Origin: Candidatus Pseudelusimicrobium marinum
Lineage (GTDB): Bacteria > Elusimicrobiota > Elusimicrobia > Elusimicrobiales > Elusimicrobiaceae
Direction of reading: 5' to 3'
DNA: 32,018 nt
NCBI GenBank assembly: GCA_018656005.1
Contig: JABHZW010000006.1
Span: 1-32,018 of the forward strand
Made by a program: the position numbers and the translations under genes. Below, piece by piece: positions 1 to 6,966 of the stretch. The number at the start of each line of letters is the position of its first letter. The stretch's first letter is position 1. The notes under the pieces were generated by a model that did no database searches, was not told where the DNA came from, and was given only the letters and a program-made list of their open reading frames with translations.

Positions 1-697
1 AACTATAAAAGCAAATAATATCATAGGTCCTTTTTGCATAATAGAAAATGCGGATATTGACGAAGGAAACGAATTTTTAGCACATGTTTGCGTAGGCACA
101 CCACCACAAGATTTTGGTTATGATAAAAATCTAAAAACAATGGTAAAAATTGGTAAAAATAATATTTTTAGAGAAAATTTTACCGTTCATCGATCCACAA
201 AACTAGACACCCCTACAACAATTGGTAGCGGTGGTATGTTTATGGCAAATGCACATATCGGACACGACTGTAAAGTTGGCGATAAAGTTGTAATGGTAAA
301 CGCTACCGGGCTTTCTGGACATGTAGAAATTGAGGATAATGTTGTACTTTCTGGTTTAATAGGCGTGCATCAGTTTTGTAGAATAGGCAAAATGACAATG
401 GTCTCTGGCGGTGCAATGGTAGTTTTAGATATTCCTCCTTATTGCCGAGCACAAGGCGACCGAGTTAAACTTGCAGGACTAAATTTAGTTGGTTTAAAAC
501 GAAATGGTTTTTCAAGAGAAACAATTTTAGAAATTAAAGATGTATACAAACAATTATTTTTAGATAGTGGAACTTTGAAAGACAAAATTTCACAACTAGA
601 AAACCAAAAGCTTGGCAAAGAAGCTATGGAAATGGTGAAATTTTGTAAAGATAGCAAACGAGGCATCGCTAGTGCTAGGGGTGGAAAAAATGAGTAA
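1..697 (+). CDS. lpxA: UDP-N-acetylglucosamine O-acyltransferase LpxA (5' truncated by window edge)
   Basis: LpxA transfers a hydroxyacyl chain from ACP to UDP-GlcNAc, the first step of lipid A synthesis in the cytoplasm. The frame is open from base 2, well before the first internal ATG at 140, so the gene begins outside the window; about 231 codons remain of a family usually near 260. The visible part reads as a left-handed beta-helix, with VGTPPQDFGY near the start, the NAHIGHDC block that carries the catalytic His, GVHQFC, and a helical C-terminus beginning GLKRNGFSRE. These match the LpxA family closely. The stop overlaps the start of lpxI by 8 bases, so the two are co-transcribed and probably translationally coupled. 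Confidence 0.96.
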   Translation, partial: TIKANNIIGPFCIIENADIDEGNEFLAHVCVGTPPQDFGYDKNLKTMVKIGKNNIFRENFTVHRSTKLDTPTTIGSGGMFMANAHIGHDCKVGDKVVMVNATGLSGHVEIEDNVVLSGLIGVHQFCRIGKMTMVSGGAMVVLDIPPYCRAQGDRVKLAGLNLVGLKRNGFSRETILEIKDVYKQLFLDSGTLKDKISQLENQKLGKEAMEMVKFCKDSKRGIASARGGKNE

Positions 698-1511
698 AAA
701 AATTGGAATAATTTGTGGGCTTGGTAAACTTGCTCGTTATACGGCGAAAAACGCTTATGAAAAAGGTCATAAAGTTTACATCGTAGCAGTGCAAGATAAT
801 TACGATAAACAAATTTTAAAATATTCACACTCGCATTGCGAAGTTAAAATAGGTCAACTTTCAAAAGCTATAAAATTCTTTAAACAAAATGAAGTTAAAG
901 ATGTAATAATGGTTGGTCTTATAAAACATATAAATATTTTCAAAAATCTAATGCCAGATTTACGGGCTGCAAAGTTGCTTGCTTTACTTAAAGATAAAAG
1001 AGCGAAAAGCATATTAAAATCTGTAATTTCAGAATTTAATAAAGATGGTATAAAATTTATGAACTCTGCTTATTTTTTAAAAGACTTTCTAGCAAAAAAA
1101 GGTGTCCTAACTAAAAAGAAACCTTCTAATAATGAACAAAAAGATATTATTTTTGGTAAAAAAATAGCTAAAATAATTGCCAATACAGATATTGGTCTTA
1201 CGGCGATAGTTTCTAACCAAAGTGTAATAGCTGTTGAAGGTATGGAAGGCACAGATCAATGTATTTTAAGAGCTGGTGAAATTTTTGGAACTACCAAAGA
1301 AAAAGTTACCACAATAACAGCCGTTAAAGTTGCAAGAGATAAACAAGATATGCGTTTTGACTTACCTATAATCGGCAAAAATACAATTAAAATGATGAAG
1401 ACTGCTGGAGTAAGAGTCCTTGCAATTGAAAGTGGTAAAACACTTATTTTAGATAAAGAAGAAGTTATAGAAACTGCTAATAAAAATAATATTTCTATAA
1501 TCGCAATATAA
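690..1511 (+). CDS. lpxI: UDP-2,3-diacylglucosamine pyrophosphatase LpxI
   Basis: LpxI (formerly DUF1009) hydrolyses UDP-2,3-diacylglucosamine to lipid X and UMP and stands in for LpxH in many non-enteric Gram-negatives. The 273-residue product has the family length. The N-terminal domain begins IGIICGLGKLARYTAKNA. The C-terminal domain holds VEGMEGTDQCILRAGE, QDMRFDLPIIG and AGVRVLAIESGKTLILD, all diagnostic. I chose the ATG at 690 over a GTG at 672 because AGGGGTGG lies just upstream and the product then starts like the family. It overlaps lpxA by 8 bases. A typical LpxI has Lys-Pro before QD; here it reads RDKQD, a small deviation. Confidence 0.93.
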   Translation: MSKKIGIICGLGKLARYTAKNAYEKGHKVYIVAVQDNYDKQILKYSHSHCEVKIGQLSKAIKFFKQNEVKDVIMVGLIKHINIFKNLMPDLRAAKLLALLKDKRAKSILKSVISEFNKDGIKFMNSAYFLKDFLAKKGVLTKKKPSNNEQKDIIFGKKIAKIIANTDIGLTAIVSNQSVIAVEGMEGTDQCILRAGEIFGTTKEKVTTITAVKVARDKQDMRFDLPIIGKNTIKMMKTAGVRVLAIESGKTLILDKEEVIETANKNNISIIAI

Positions 1512-1521
1512 TTTACTAATT

Positions 1522-1552
1522 TATACTAGCAATATAATAAATTGCTAGTATA
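1522..1552. other. Perfect AT-rich inverted repeat after lpxI
   Basis: A 12-bp perfect stem (TATACTAGCAAT, 1522-1533, with its complement at 1541-1552) encloses a 7-nt loop. TTTAC/GTAAA (1512-1516/1553-1557) can extend it across an internal loop. It starts 11 bases after the lpxI stop. No clear T-run follows, so it is a poor intrinsic terminator. It may stabilise the lpxI 3' end or slow transcription. Confidence 0.6.
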
Positions 1553-1577
1553 GTAAATTGTTAATATAAAATAATTA

Positions 1578-1606
1578 TTTACATAAAATTTAAAATTGGG
1601 TACAAT
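1578..1606 (+). promoter_or_regulatory. Sigma70-type promoter in the lpxI-ddl gap
   Basis: TTTACA (1578-1583) and TACAAT (1601-1606) are separated by exactly 17 bases, close to the sigma70 consensus. Transcription should start near G1613. No + strand gene follows, only the candidate small RNA and then the antisense strand of ddl. That makes a dedicated RNA promoter the simplest reading. Confidence 0.6.
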
Positions 1607-1612
1607 ATTATT

Positions 1613-1706
1613 GCCTTATTTAAAAAAAGGCATAGTTAAAAATTAAATAAGGCAATAAATTTTTCTGTTGGTATTTATTTTTTAGTGGCAAAGCCACTCC
1701 TTTTTT
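1613..1706 (+). ncRNA. Candidate small RNA, about 94 nt
   Basis: Predicted start is near 1613, 6 nt after a consensus-like -10 box; the predicted end is the T-run of an intrinsic terminator at 1684-1706. A 14-bp inverted repeat (1610-1623 with 1643-1656) puts the 5' end in a hairpin with a 19-nt loop. An alternative short hairpin pairs GCCTT (1613-1617) with AAGGC at 1627-1631 instead of AAGGC at 1649-1653, so two 5' folds compete. There is no credible ORF inside. Part of its 3' half (1674-1691) repeats the antisense of the ddl 3' end, so it could pair with ddl mRNA. I do not recognise the family. It could instead be an over-engineered terminator region for lpxI. Confidence 0.45.
1684..1706 (+). 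terminator. Intrinsic terminator of the candidate sRNA / lpxI unit
   Basis: AGTGGC (1684-1689), an AAA loop and GCCACT (1693-1698) are followed by CC and six T (1701-1706). The T-run is on the + strand only; on the - strand the hairpin is followed by an A-run. It therefore ends + strand transcription, not ddl. Confidence 0.7.
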
Positions 1707-1739
1707 GTTTTTCGTGACTACATCACACTTGTTCTGTTT

Positions 1740-2768
1740 TTATTTTTTAGTGGCAAGAGCTGTTGAGACCATTGTGTTTAGCAAATCTTCGTAGCTTATC
1801 TTACTAGCTGAAAAAAGTTGTGGAAATAAACTTTTTTCAGACATTCCCGGAATACTATTAATTTCTGAAAAGTAAATTTCATTTTTATCTGTAACCAAAA
1901 AATCTACCCTAGAAAATCCTTGGCATTTTAATGAAGCAAAAATTTTTGTGGAAAATTTTTGCATTTTTTCTGCCAATTCGTAGTCAATATCGGCTGGGGT
2001 TTTGGCTATGCAACCTCTAGGATCTTGATACTTTGCTTCATAGTCAAAAAACTCGTGCTTAGACGGCAAAAGCTCTCCACATTTAGATGCTACAACCTCG
2101 CCATTATCTTTTTCTAGTAATGCACAGAAAATTTCTCTTGGATTATCTATACCCTTTTCCAAAATAACACGACTCTCGTATTTTAGAGCTTTTTTTGTTG
2201 CAGATTCAAGATCTTTTTCGGTTTTAACTTTGCTAATACCAATCGAAGAACCTAAATTTACTGGCTTTACAAAAATAGGATAACCAAGTCGCTCTACTTT
2301 TTGTTTGATATCTTTTAAATCGTAATTATTTGAAATTTCTATATGTTCAAGTGTTAGTATTTGTAAACCTTGCGCAATTTCTTTGCTGATCGCTTTATCC
2401 ATAGACATAAAACTGCTTTTAACACCACAACCAATATATTTGCAACCATAACTTTCCAATATCCCCTGAATTTTGCCGTCTTCACCATAAGGACCGTGAA
2501 GTACTGGGAAGAATAAGGCGATTTTTTCCTCCACCTTACCATCTTCAGAAATTATTTTGGAATGGTTTTTTAGATTTACTTTAATATCAGTTGGTTTTTT
2601 AAAACCACAGGTTTGTTGGAGGAAAAAATCGCCCTCCTTACTTATATATATAGGTAGTATGCGATGTTTTTTAGTCAAAACCTTACAAACATCTTCTGCC
2701 GAATGTACGGACACTTCATGCTCGGGCGAAATGCCACCATATAAGACTGCTATAGTAATTTTATTCAT
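1740..2768 (-). CDS. ddl: D-alanine--D-alanine ligase
   Basis: Ddl makes the D-Ala-D-Ala dipeptide of peptidoglycan with ATP in the cytoplasm. The 342-residue product has the typical length and ATP-grasp order: VLYGGISPEHEVSVHSAEDV at the N-terminus, HGPYGEDGKIQG, the nucleotide-binding VKPVNLGSSIGISKV, FSRVDFLV, and the Mg-binding EINSIPGMS near the C-terminus. The start ATG (2766-2768) has no Shine-Dalgarno site; a TATACT box lies exactly 6 nt upstream and is preceded by TG at the extended -10 spacing, suggesting leaderless translation. It lies 35 bases downstream of tRNA-Phe on the same strand. The last codons are repeated 65 bases downstream. Confidence 0.96.
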   Translation of the reverse strand: MNKITIAVLYGGISPEHEVSVHSAEDVCKVLTKKHRILPIYISKEGDFFLQQTCGFKKPTDIKVNLKNHSKIISEDGKVEEKIALFFPVLHGPYGEDGKIQGILESYGCKYIGCGVKSSFMSMDKAISKEIAQGLQILTLEHIEISNNYDLKDIKQKVERLGYPIFVKPVNLGSSIGISKVKTEKDLESATKKALKYESRVILEKGIDNPREIFCALLEKDNGEVVASKCGELLPSKHEFFDYEAKYQDPRGCIAKTPADIDYELAEKMQKFSTKIFASLKCQGFSRVDFLVTDKNEIYFSEINSIPGMSEKSLFPQLFSASKISYEDLLNTMVSTALATKK

Positions 2769-2774
2769 ATATAA

Positions 2775-2780
2775 AGTATA
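2775..2780 (-). promoter_or_regulatory. -10 box for leaderless ddl
   Basis: On the - strand TGA-TATACT is followed by 6 nt and the ddl ATG, so a transcript starting at the usual distance would begin at the start codon itself. No -35 match is convincing; the TG at the extended -10 position may compensate. Confidence 0.5.
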
Positions 2781-2803
2781 TCAAATGAGATAAGATAAAA
2801 GAT

Positions 2804-2875
2804 TGCCGAGGGGCAGGATCGAACTGCCGACACCTGGTTTTTCAGACCAGTGCTCTACCACTGAGCTACCTCGGC
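2804..2875 (-). tRNA. tRNA-Phe (GAA)
   Basis: Read on the - strand this is a full cloverleaf: a 7-bp acceptor GCCGAGG/CCTCGGC (2869-2875/2805-2811), a D-arm with AGCTCAGTGGTAGAGC, an anticodon stem CTGGT/ACCAG with loop CTGAAAA (anticodon GAA, Phe), and a T-arm GGCAG-TTCGATC-CTGCC. The discriminator base is A (2804). CCA is not encoded, so it must be added enzymatically. It lies in the same orientation as ddl and just upstream of it. Confidence 0.96.
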
Positions 2876-2886
2876 TTTTAACCGAT

Positions 2887-2917
2887 AAAAAAGTTCGTAG
2901 TTGGAAAACTATCGAAC
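2887..2917 (-). terminator. Terminator-like hairpin in the tRNA-Phe leader
   Basis: On the - strand GTTCG-A-TAGTT, loop TTCC, AACTA-CGAAC (2893-2917, 10 pairs with one bulge) is followed at once by six T (complement of 2887-2892). It lies between the likely tRNA promoter and the tRNA 5' end, where it could act as an attenuator or a processing signal. No other - strand gene lies close upstream that it would terminate. Confidence 0.45.
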
Positions 2918-2923
2918 ATAATT

Positions 2924-2953
2924 ATTATATCATTTTTTTAATATCTGCCTCAA
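2924..2953 (-). promoter_or_regulatory. Probable promoter of tRNA-Phe
   Basis: On the - strand TTGAGG (complement of 2948-2953), an 18-nt spacer and a perfect TATAAT (complement of 2924-2929) predict a start near 2917, about 42 nt before the mature tRNA. Confidence 0.5.
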
Positions 2954-2970
2954 TCTATTCCCAAAAATTA

Positions 2971-2976
2971 TATAAT
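2971..2976 (+). promoter_or_regulatory. -10 box for leaderless nadD-yqeK
   Basis: A perfect TATAAT is followed by TCTATT and then the ATG at 2983. There is no Shine-Dalgarno sequence before the start. The spacing of 6 nt matches that before ddl, rsfS, plsY, miaA and miaB. Confidence 0.55.
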
Positions 2977-2982
2977 TCTATT

Positions 2983-4134
2983 ATGAAAGCAACTACTAAA
3001 CAAGACAATGTATTAATATTTGGTGGCAGTTTCGATCCTGTGCATTCTGCACACATCGCATTACTAAAACAAGCCATTAAACAAATTAAACCAAAGTATA
3101 GTTATGTTATACCTACATATTTGTCTCCGTTTAAAAAAAGTCATTCTATTGACCCAAAACATAGAATTAAAATGGCGAAACTTGTATTTAATAAAATATC
3201 CAAAACAATTATTGTAGATGATATTGAAATTAAAAATAATAAAAAAACTTATGCATATCAAAATCTAAAATATTTGCAAAAAAAGCATACTAATGCAAAA
3301 TTTTTCCTACTTGTAGGCTCAGATTGTGTAGACACACTACCCAAATGGAAAAATTTTGCCTATCTAAAACAAAACATTATATTTTTAATAGGGAAACGGG
3401 AAGGATTTAAACTTAAAAAGAATTTACCATTTAATTACGAGGTGTTGAAAGGGAATTTTCCAAAAATTTCGTCCACTGGTGTTCGTGAAAATTTGGAAAT
3501 TTTTGGAAAGACCGATAGCCACATACCAAGTCCTATAAAAACATATATAAAGCAACGCAATTTATACAATTACGAAATCCATAAATGGCTTGAAAAAAAT
3601 TTAGCGGTTGCAAGGTACACTCACACAAAATACGCAGCGAAATTGGCTGTGGAACTTGCAAAAACACATAATATAGACGAACAAAAAGCATTAATAGCTA
3701 GCTTAATTCATGATATGGGCAAAAGTTTAACGGTGGAACAAAAAATAAAATATTGCGAAAAAAATAAAATAAATTTTAAAAACATAAAAACTGTAGAAAC
3801 CTATGCTCCACAGCTTTTACATAGCCATATTTCAGAGGATATGGCTAAAAAAATATTTAAAATAAAAGATAAAGATATTTTAAATGCTGCCAAGCATCAT
3901 ACCCTTGGCAAAAACAAAATGAATAAACTTTCAAAAGTTATTTTTGTGTCAGATGCAAGCTCTGAAGATAGAAATTATCCTAATGCAAAAAAAGTAAGAC
4001 AATTAGCTTTCGAAAATTTAGATAATGCACTAAAAGAAGCAATGCGTTTAAAAATATCTTATACTATATCCACAGGTAAATGGGTAAGTTTAGAGGCAAT
4101 ACGAATATGGAACCAAATTATTTCACAAAAATAA
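2983..4134 (+). CDS. nadD: Nicotinate-nucleotide adenylyltransferase fused to a YqeK-type HD hydrolase
   Basis: The 383-residue product joins two enzymes. Residues about 9-195 are NadD, which makes nicotinate adenine dinucleotide for NAD synthesis: FGGSFDPVHSAH carries the nucleotidyltransferase His motif and ISSTGVRENL closes the domain. Residues about 200-383 are an HD hydrolase of the YqeK type (diadenosine tetraphosphatase in the characterised family), with RYTHTKYAAKLA, ASLIHDMGK and AAKHHTLGK supplying the metal His/Asp residues. In many bacteria nadD, yqeK and rsfS are separate neighbours; here the first two are one polypeptide and rsfS follows after one gene. The start at 2983 is chosen because an upstream extension would translate the antisense of tRNA-Phe. 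Confidence 0.92.
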   Translation: MKATTKQDNVLIFGGSFDPVHSAHIALLKQAIKQIKPKYSYVIPTYLSPFKKSHSIDPKHRIKMAKLVFNKISKTIIVDDIEIKNNKKTYAYQNLKYLQKKHTNAKFFLLVGSDCVDTLPKWKNFAYLKQNIIFLIGKREGFKLKKNLPFNYEVLKGNFPKISSTGVRENLEIFGKTDSHIPSPIKTYIKQRNLYNYEIHKWLEKNLAVARYTHTKYAAKLAVELAKTHNIDEQKALIASLIHDMGKSLTVEQKIKYCEKNKINFKNIKTVETYAPQLLHSHISEDMAKKIFKIKDKDILNAAKHHTLGKNKMNKLSKVIFVSDASSEDRNYPNAKKVRQLAFENLDNALKEAMRLKISYTISTGKWVSLEAIRIWNQIISQK

Positions 4135-4970
4135 CAAAATCAAAAATATTTCTTTTTACAGCACTTTTATTTATAGTGTTAAGCTTTATTTTTCATTTTA
4201 CATCAAAAGTATCAAAGGCATTGAACCCTAAAAAAGATACTAGCTTTGCAATCGTATTTTTAACAGAAAAACCTTTAATAATAGAAATTTCTTCAGATAA
4301 AAACACACTTTATATGCCAAAACGAAGTTCTAAATTTAAAAAAAATGCCACATATAAACAAAAAGCTAAAAAAGTTTTAGAAGATGCAGAACTTGGCGAA
4401 ACAAACTTCGCTTTTATATCCCCCAAAGAAACAGACAGACAAACTGTATGGCAAAATCTAAAAACAAGTATGCTTTATAAACGATATAACCCGACGATAC
4501 TTGCAAAAAATTTATACAACTTTACAATTTTGAAATTTAACAAGAGAACAAATCTTTCTTGGCACGATTTTGCACTTATAACCATAAGAAAAGCTACCCT
4601 TCACCCATCAGACTTCATTGTAAAACAAGATGCCACCCAAAAAGATTTGGAAACAAATATAAACAAACCACTATTGATAGAAGTTTTTAATGCGTCTGGT
4701 AAAAAAAATATGGCGGTTAACTTAACAAAATATTTAAGAAAACTTAACGACGACAATATAATAAGATTGGATGTTTTAAGATATTCCAACTATCATAAAG
4801 AAGAAAAGCATACAAAAATTATTTCGCACACAGGCAGAACCGAAGATTTAAGGGAACTTAGCAAAAATTTAAATTTAACCAATACAGAAATTTTTCATAA
4901 AAATGCAGGTTCTGTAAATTCGGATGCTAAAATTATCATAGGTAAAGATTTTGAGCTACCTAAGAACTAA
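4107..4970 (+). CDS. Membrane-anchored protein with LytR_C domain
   Basis: The product is 287 residues. One N-terminal transmembrane helix (about residues 13-32, FLFTALLFIVLSFIFHF) precedes a long extracytoplasmic part. The last 95 residues begin LLIEVFNASGKKNMAVNL and include VLRYSNY, HTGR and AKIIIGKDF, matching the LytR cell-envelope C-terminal domain often found alone on membrane anchors. The middle region is not recognised. It overlaps the end of nadD-yqeK by 28 bases. The ATG at 4107 is preferred (AGAGG about 10 bases upstream); an ATG at 4080 would add nine residues. A LytR_C protein between yqeK and rsfS is a known neighbourhood, where LytR-family proteins often sit. The biochemical role is not established. 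Confidence 0.75.
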   Translation: MEPNYFTKITKSKIFLFTALLFIVLSFIFHFTSKVSKALNPKKDTSFAIVFLTEKPLIIEISSDKNTLYMPKRSSKFKKNATYKQKAKKVLEDAELGETNFAFISPKETDRQTVWQNLKTSMLYKRYNPTILAKNLYNFTILKFNKRTNLSWHDFALITIRKATLHPSDFIVKQDATQKDLETNINKPLLIEVFNASGKKNMAVNLTKYLRKLNDDNIIRLDVLRYSNYHKEEKHTKIISHTGRTEDLRELSKNLNLTNTEIFHKNAGSVNSDAKIIIGKDFELPKN

Positions 4971-4982
4971 GTTTAAAAATGG

Positions 4983-4988
4983 TAAAAT
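4983..4988 (+). promoter_or_regulatory. -10 box for leaderless rsfS
   Basis: TAAAAT is followed by exactly 6 nt (GTATAT) and the rsfS ATG. No Shine-Dalgarno sequence precedes the start. This would give rsfS-argS a promoter of its own inside the cluster. Confidence 0.45.
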
Positions 4989-4994
4989 GTATAT

Positions 4995-5399
4995 ATGACT
5001 AAAAAAGAAGTATTAACAAAAACACAAATTAAAAAATTAGCAGTACTTGCTGCCAACTTGGCAGACGATAAAAAAGCAAAAGATATTGTCTTGCTAGATT
5101 TAAAGGGACTTAGCTCCCTAGCAGATTTCGTTATAATAAGCACCACTATGAGCAAACCTCAAATGGAAGCTGTAGAATATGAAATTAACAAAGAATTAAA
5201 AGCAAAAGGTGTGTATCAGCTTCATAAAGACGGTTCGCAAAGTTCTCTTTGGAAAATTATAGATTATGGTGGCTTCATAGTTCACATAATGAGCAAAGAA
5301 GCAAGAAAATTCTATATGTTAGATGATATTTATAGTTTCGCTAAACCAATAAATTGGATTAAAAAAGATGCTAAAAAATCTAGAAAAAAAAGCAAATAA
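4995..5399 (+). CDS. rsfS: Ribosome silencing factor RsfS
   Basis: RsfS binds ribosomal protein L14 on the large subunit and blocks subunit joining under starvation. The 134-residue product has the family core: KAKDIVLLDLKGLSSLADFV, then SQSSLWKIIDYGGFIVHIM, and ARKFYMLDDIY near the end. A lysine-rich tail (about 15 residues) follows. It starts 24 bases after the LytR_C gene and overlaps the start of argS by 32 bases. Translation probably starts without a Shine-Dalgarno site. Confidence 0.95.
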   Translation: MTKKEVLTKTQIKKLAVLAANLADDKKAKDIVLLDLKGLSSLADFVIISTTMSKPQMEAVEYEINKELKAKGVYQLHKDGSQSSLWKIIDYGGFIVHIMSKEARKFYMLDDIYSFAKPINWIKKDAKKSRKKSK

Positions 5400-6945
5400 A
5401 CAGTTATTAAAAAGTTTTGAAAATTTGGAATTACCAGTTTTGAAATTTTTGCCCGCTCCAGAACATACAAAAGCAGACCTTACGACAAATTGGTCTATGA
5501 GTTGCTGTAAATTACTTAAAAAAAATCCGCTACAACTAGCCGAAAGTGCTAAATCTTCATTGGAAAAATTAGAAGAAATAGAAAAAATAGAAATTGCCAA
5601 ACCTGGCTTTCTAAATATCACACTAAAAAATAGTTTTGTAGCCAAAGAAGCGGAAAATTTTTACAAAACTAGCCCCTCTTCCGCTAAAAATAATAAAGAA
5701 AAAATTTTAATAGAATTTGTATCAGCTAATCCAACTGGTCCGCTTCATGTGGCAAGCGGAAGAGGGGCTAGTTTAGGCGATAGCCTGGTAAAAATTTTCC
5801 GTGCATTAGGTTACACTTGCGATGCAGAATTTTATGTAAACGATTCTGGCAACCAAGCAAAAATGTTAGGTAAAAGCTTAAAAGCTCGCACAGAAAAGCA
5901 AGAACCACCCGAAAATGGTTATCATGGTGATTATCTTATAGAATTAGCTAAAACTATTGAAAAGGGTAAAACCGAACAGGAATATCAAGATATTGCCGTA
6001 AAAGCAATGCTAAAAACTCATAAAGAAGACATGAAAAACTTTCGTGTGGAATTTGATACATGGTTCTTAGAATCCGATTTATATAAAAAAGACGAACTTA
6101 ATAAAACTTTAAAATTTTTAGATAAGAAAAAATTATCTTATCAAAACGAAGGTGCAACTTGGTTTGGCACAAAACAAGATGATGACGATAAAGATAGAGT
6201 ATTAGTAAAATCTAATGGGCTACCAACTTACTTTTTGGCAGACATTGCGTATCATAAAAATAAATTTGATAGAGGTTACGATAAACTTATAGATATCCTC
6301 GGAGCAGACCATCATGGCTATATACCGAGAATGAAGAGTGCTATTAAAAGTTTAGGTAAAGAACCAGAAAATTTCCAACCAATTATCCATCAGCTTGTAC
6401 ATTTAATAAAAGATGGCAAGCAAGTGAAAATGTCTAAACGGGCAGGCGAATTTTTAAGCTTAAAAGGACTTATGAAAGATGTTGGAGTAGATGCATGCAG
6501 ATTTTTCTTCGCATTAAGAACACCAAATTCTCATATGAATTTTGATATAGATTTAGCCAAAAAGAAATCTAATGAAAATCCAGTATTTTATGTTCAATAT
6601 GCACATGCGCGAATATCTTCTATACTAAAAAAAGCAGAAGCTGAAGGGTTTAAAGCTAGTAAAAAAATAGAAAATATTAACGAAAGCGAAAAAGAAGTTT
6701 TAATAAAGCTAGCTTGGTTTGAAAGTGTGCTTGAAATTTGCACAAGGGATTTATCCCCCCACCATTTAGCAAATTATTTAATAGAACTTGCAAGTATGTT
6801 TCATAGTTTTTATGACCAAAATAAAGTTGTAGATGCAGAAGATAAAAAAACAACCGAGAAGCGGTTGTTAATTGTAAATTTGGTTAAAGAAACTATTAGT
6901 AAAGGTCTATATCTTATCGGCGTAAATGCCCCAGAATCTATGTAA
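5368..6945 (+). CDS. argS: Arginyl-tRNA synthetase
   Basis: ArgS charges tRNA-Arg with arginine using ATP. The 525-residue product is at the short end for the family. The class I signature region reads SANPTGPLHVASGRGASLGD, so the usual HIGH motif is HVAS here. The KMSKS equivalent is intact (KQVKMSKRAGEF). The anticodon-binding domain is recognisable near residue 405 (NPVFYVQYAHARISSIL). The start lies inside rsfS and overlaps it by 32 bases in another frame, so the exact start is less certain; the chosen ATG gives a plausible ArgS N-terminal domain. Confidence 0.94.
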   Translation: MLKNLEKKANKQLLKSFENLELPVLKFLPAPEHTKADLTTNWSMSCCKLLKKNPLQLAESAKSSLEKLEEIEKIEIAKPGFLNITLKNSFVAKEAENFYKTSPSSAKNNKEKILIEFVSANPTGPLHVASGRGASLGDSLVKIFRALGYTCDAEFYVNDSGNQAKMLGKSLKARTEKQEPPENGYHGDYLIELAKTIEKGKTEQEYQDIAVKAMLKTHKEDMKNFRVEFDTWFLESDLYKKDELNKTLKFLDKKKLSYQNEGATWFGTKQDDDDKDRVLVKSNGLPTYFLADIAYHKNKFDRGYDKLIDILGADHHGYIPRMKSAIKSLGKEPENFQPIIHQLVHLIKDGKQVKMSKRAGEFLSLKGLMKDVGVDACRFFFALRTPNSHMNFDIDLAKKKSNENPVFYVQYAHARISSILKKAEAEGFKASKKIENINESEKEVLIKLAWFESVLEICTRDLSPHHLANYLIELASMFHSFYDQNKVVDAEDKKTTEKRLLIVNLVKETISKGLYLIGVNAPESM

Positions 6946-6966
6946 TAAATTATTAGGAGAAATTTT

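Noticed and set aside
672-689. GTG start of lpxI at 672
   Set aside because: The ATG at 690 has a Shine-Dalgarno site and gives the family N-terminus.
1610-1656. Riboswitch or leader of a downstream gene
   Set aside because: The + strand has no gene downstream before the terminator, and then only the antisense of ddl.
2803-2982. N-terminal extension of nadD beginning MPRGRIELPTPGFSDQ
   Set aside because: This is the translated antisense of tRNA-Phe, a common annotation artefact; the real start is 2983.
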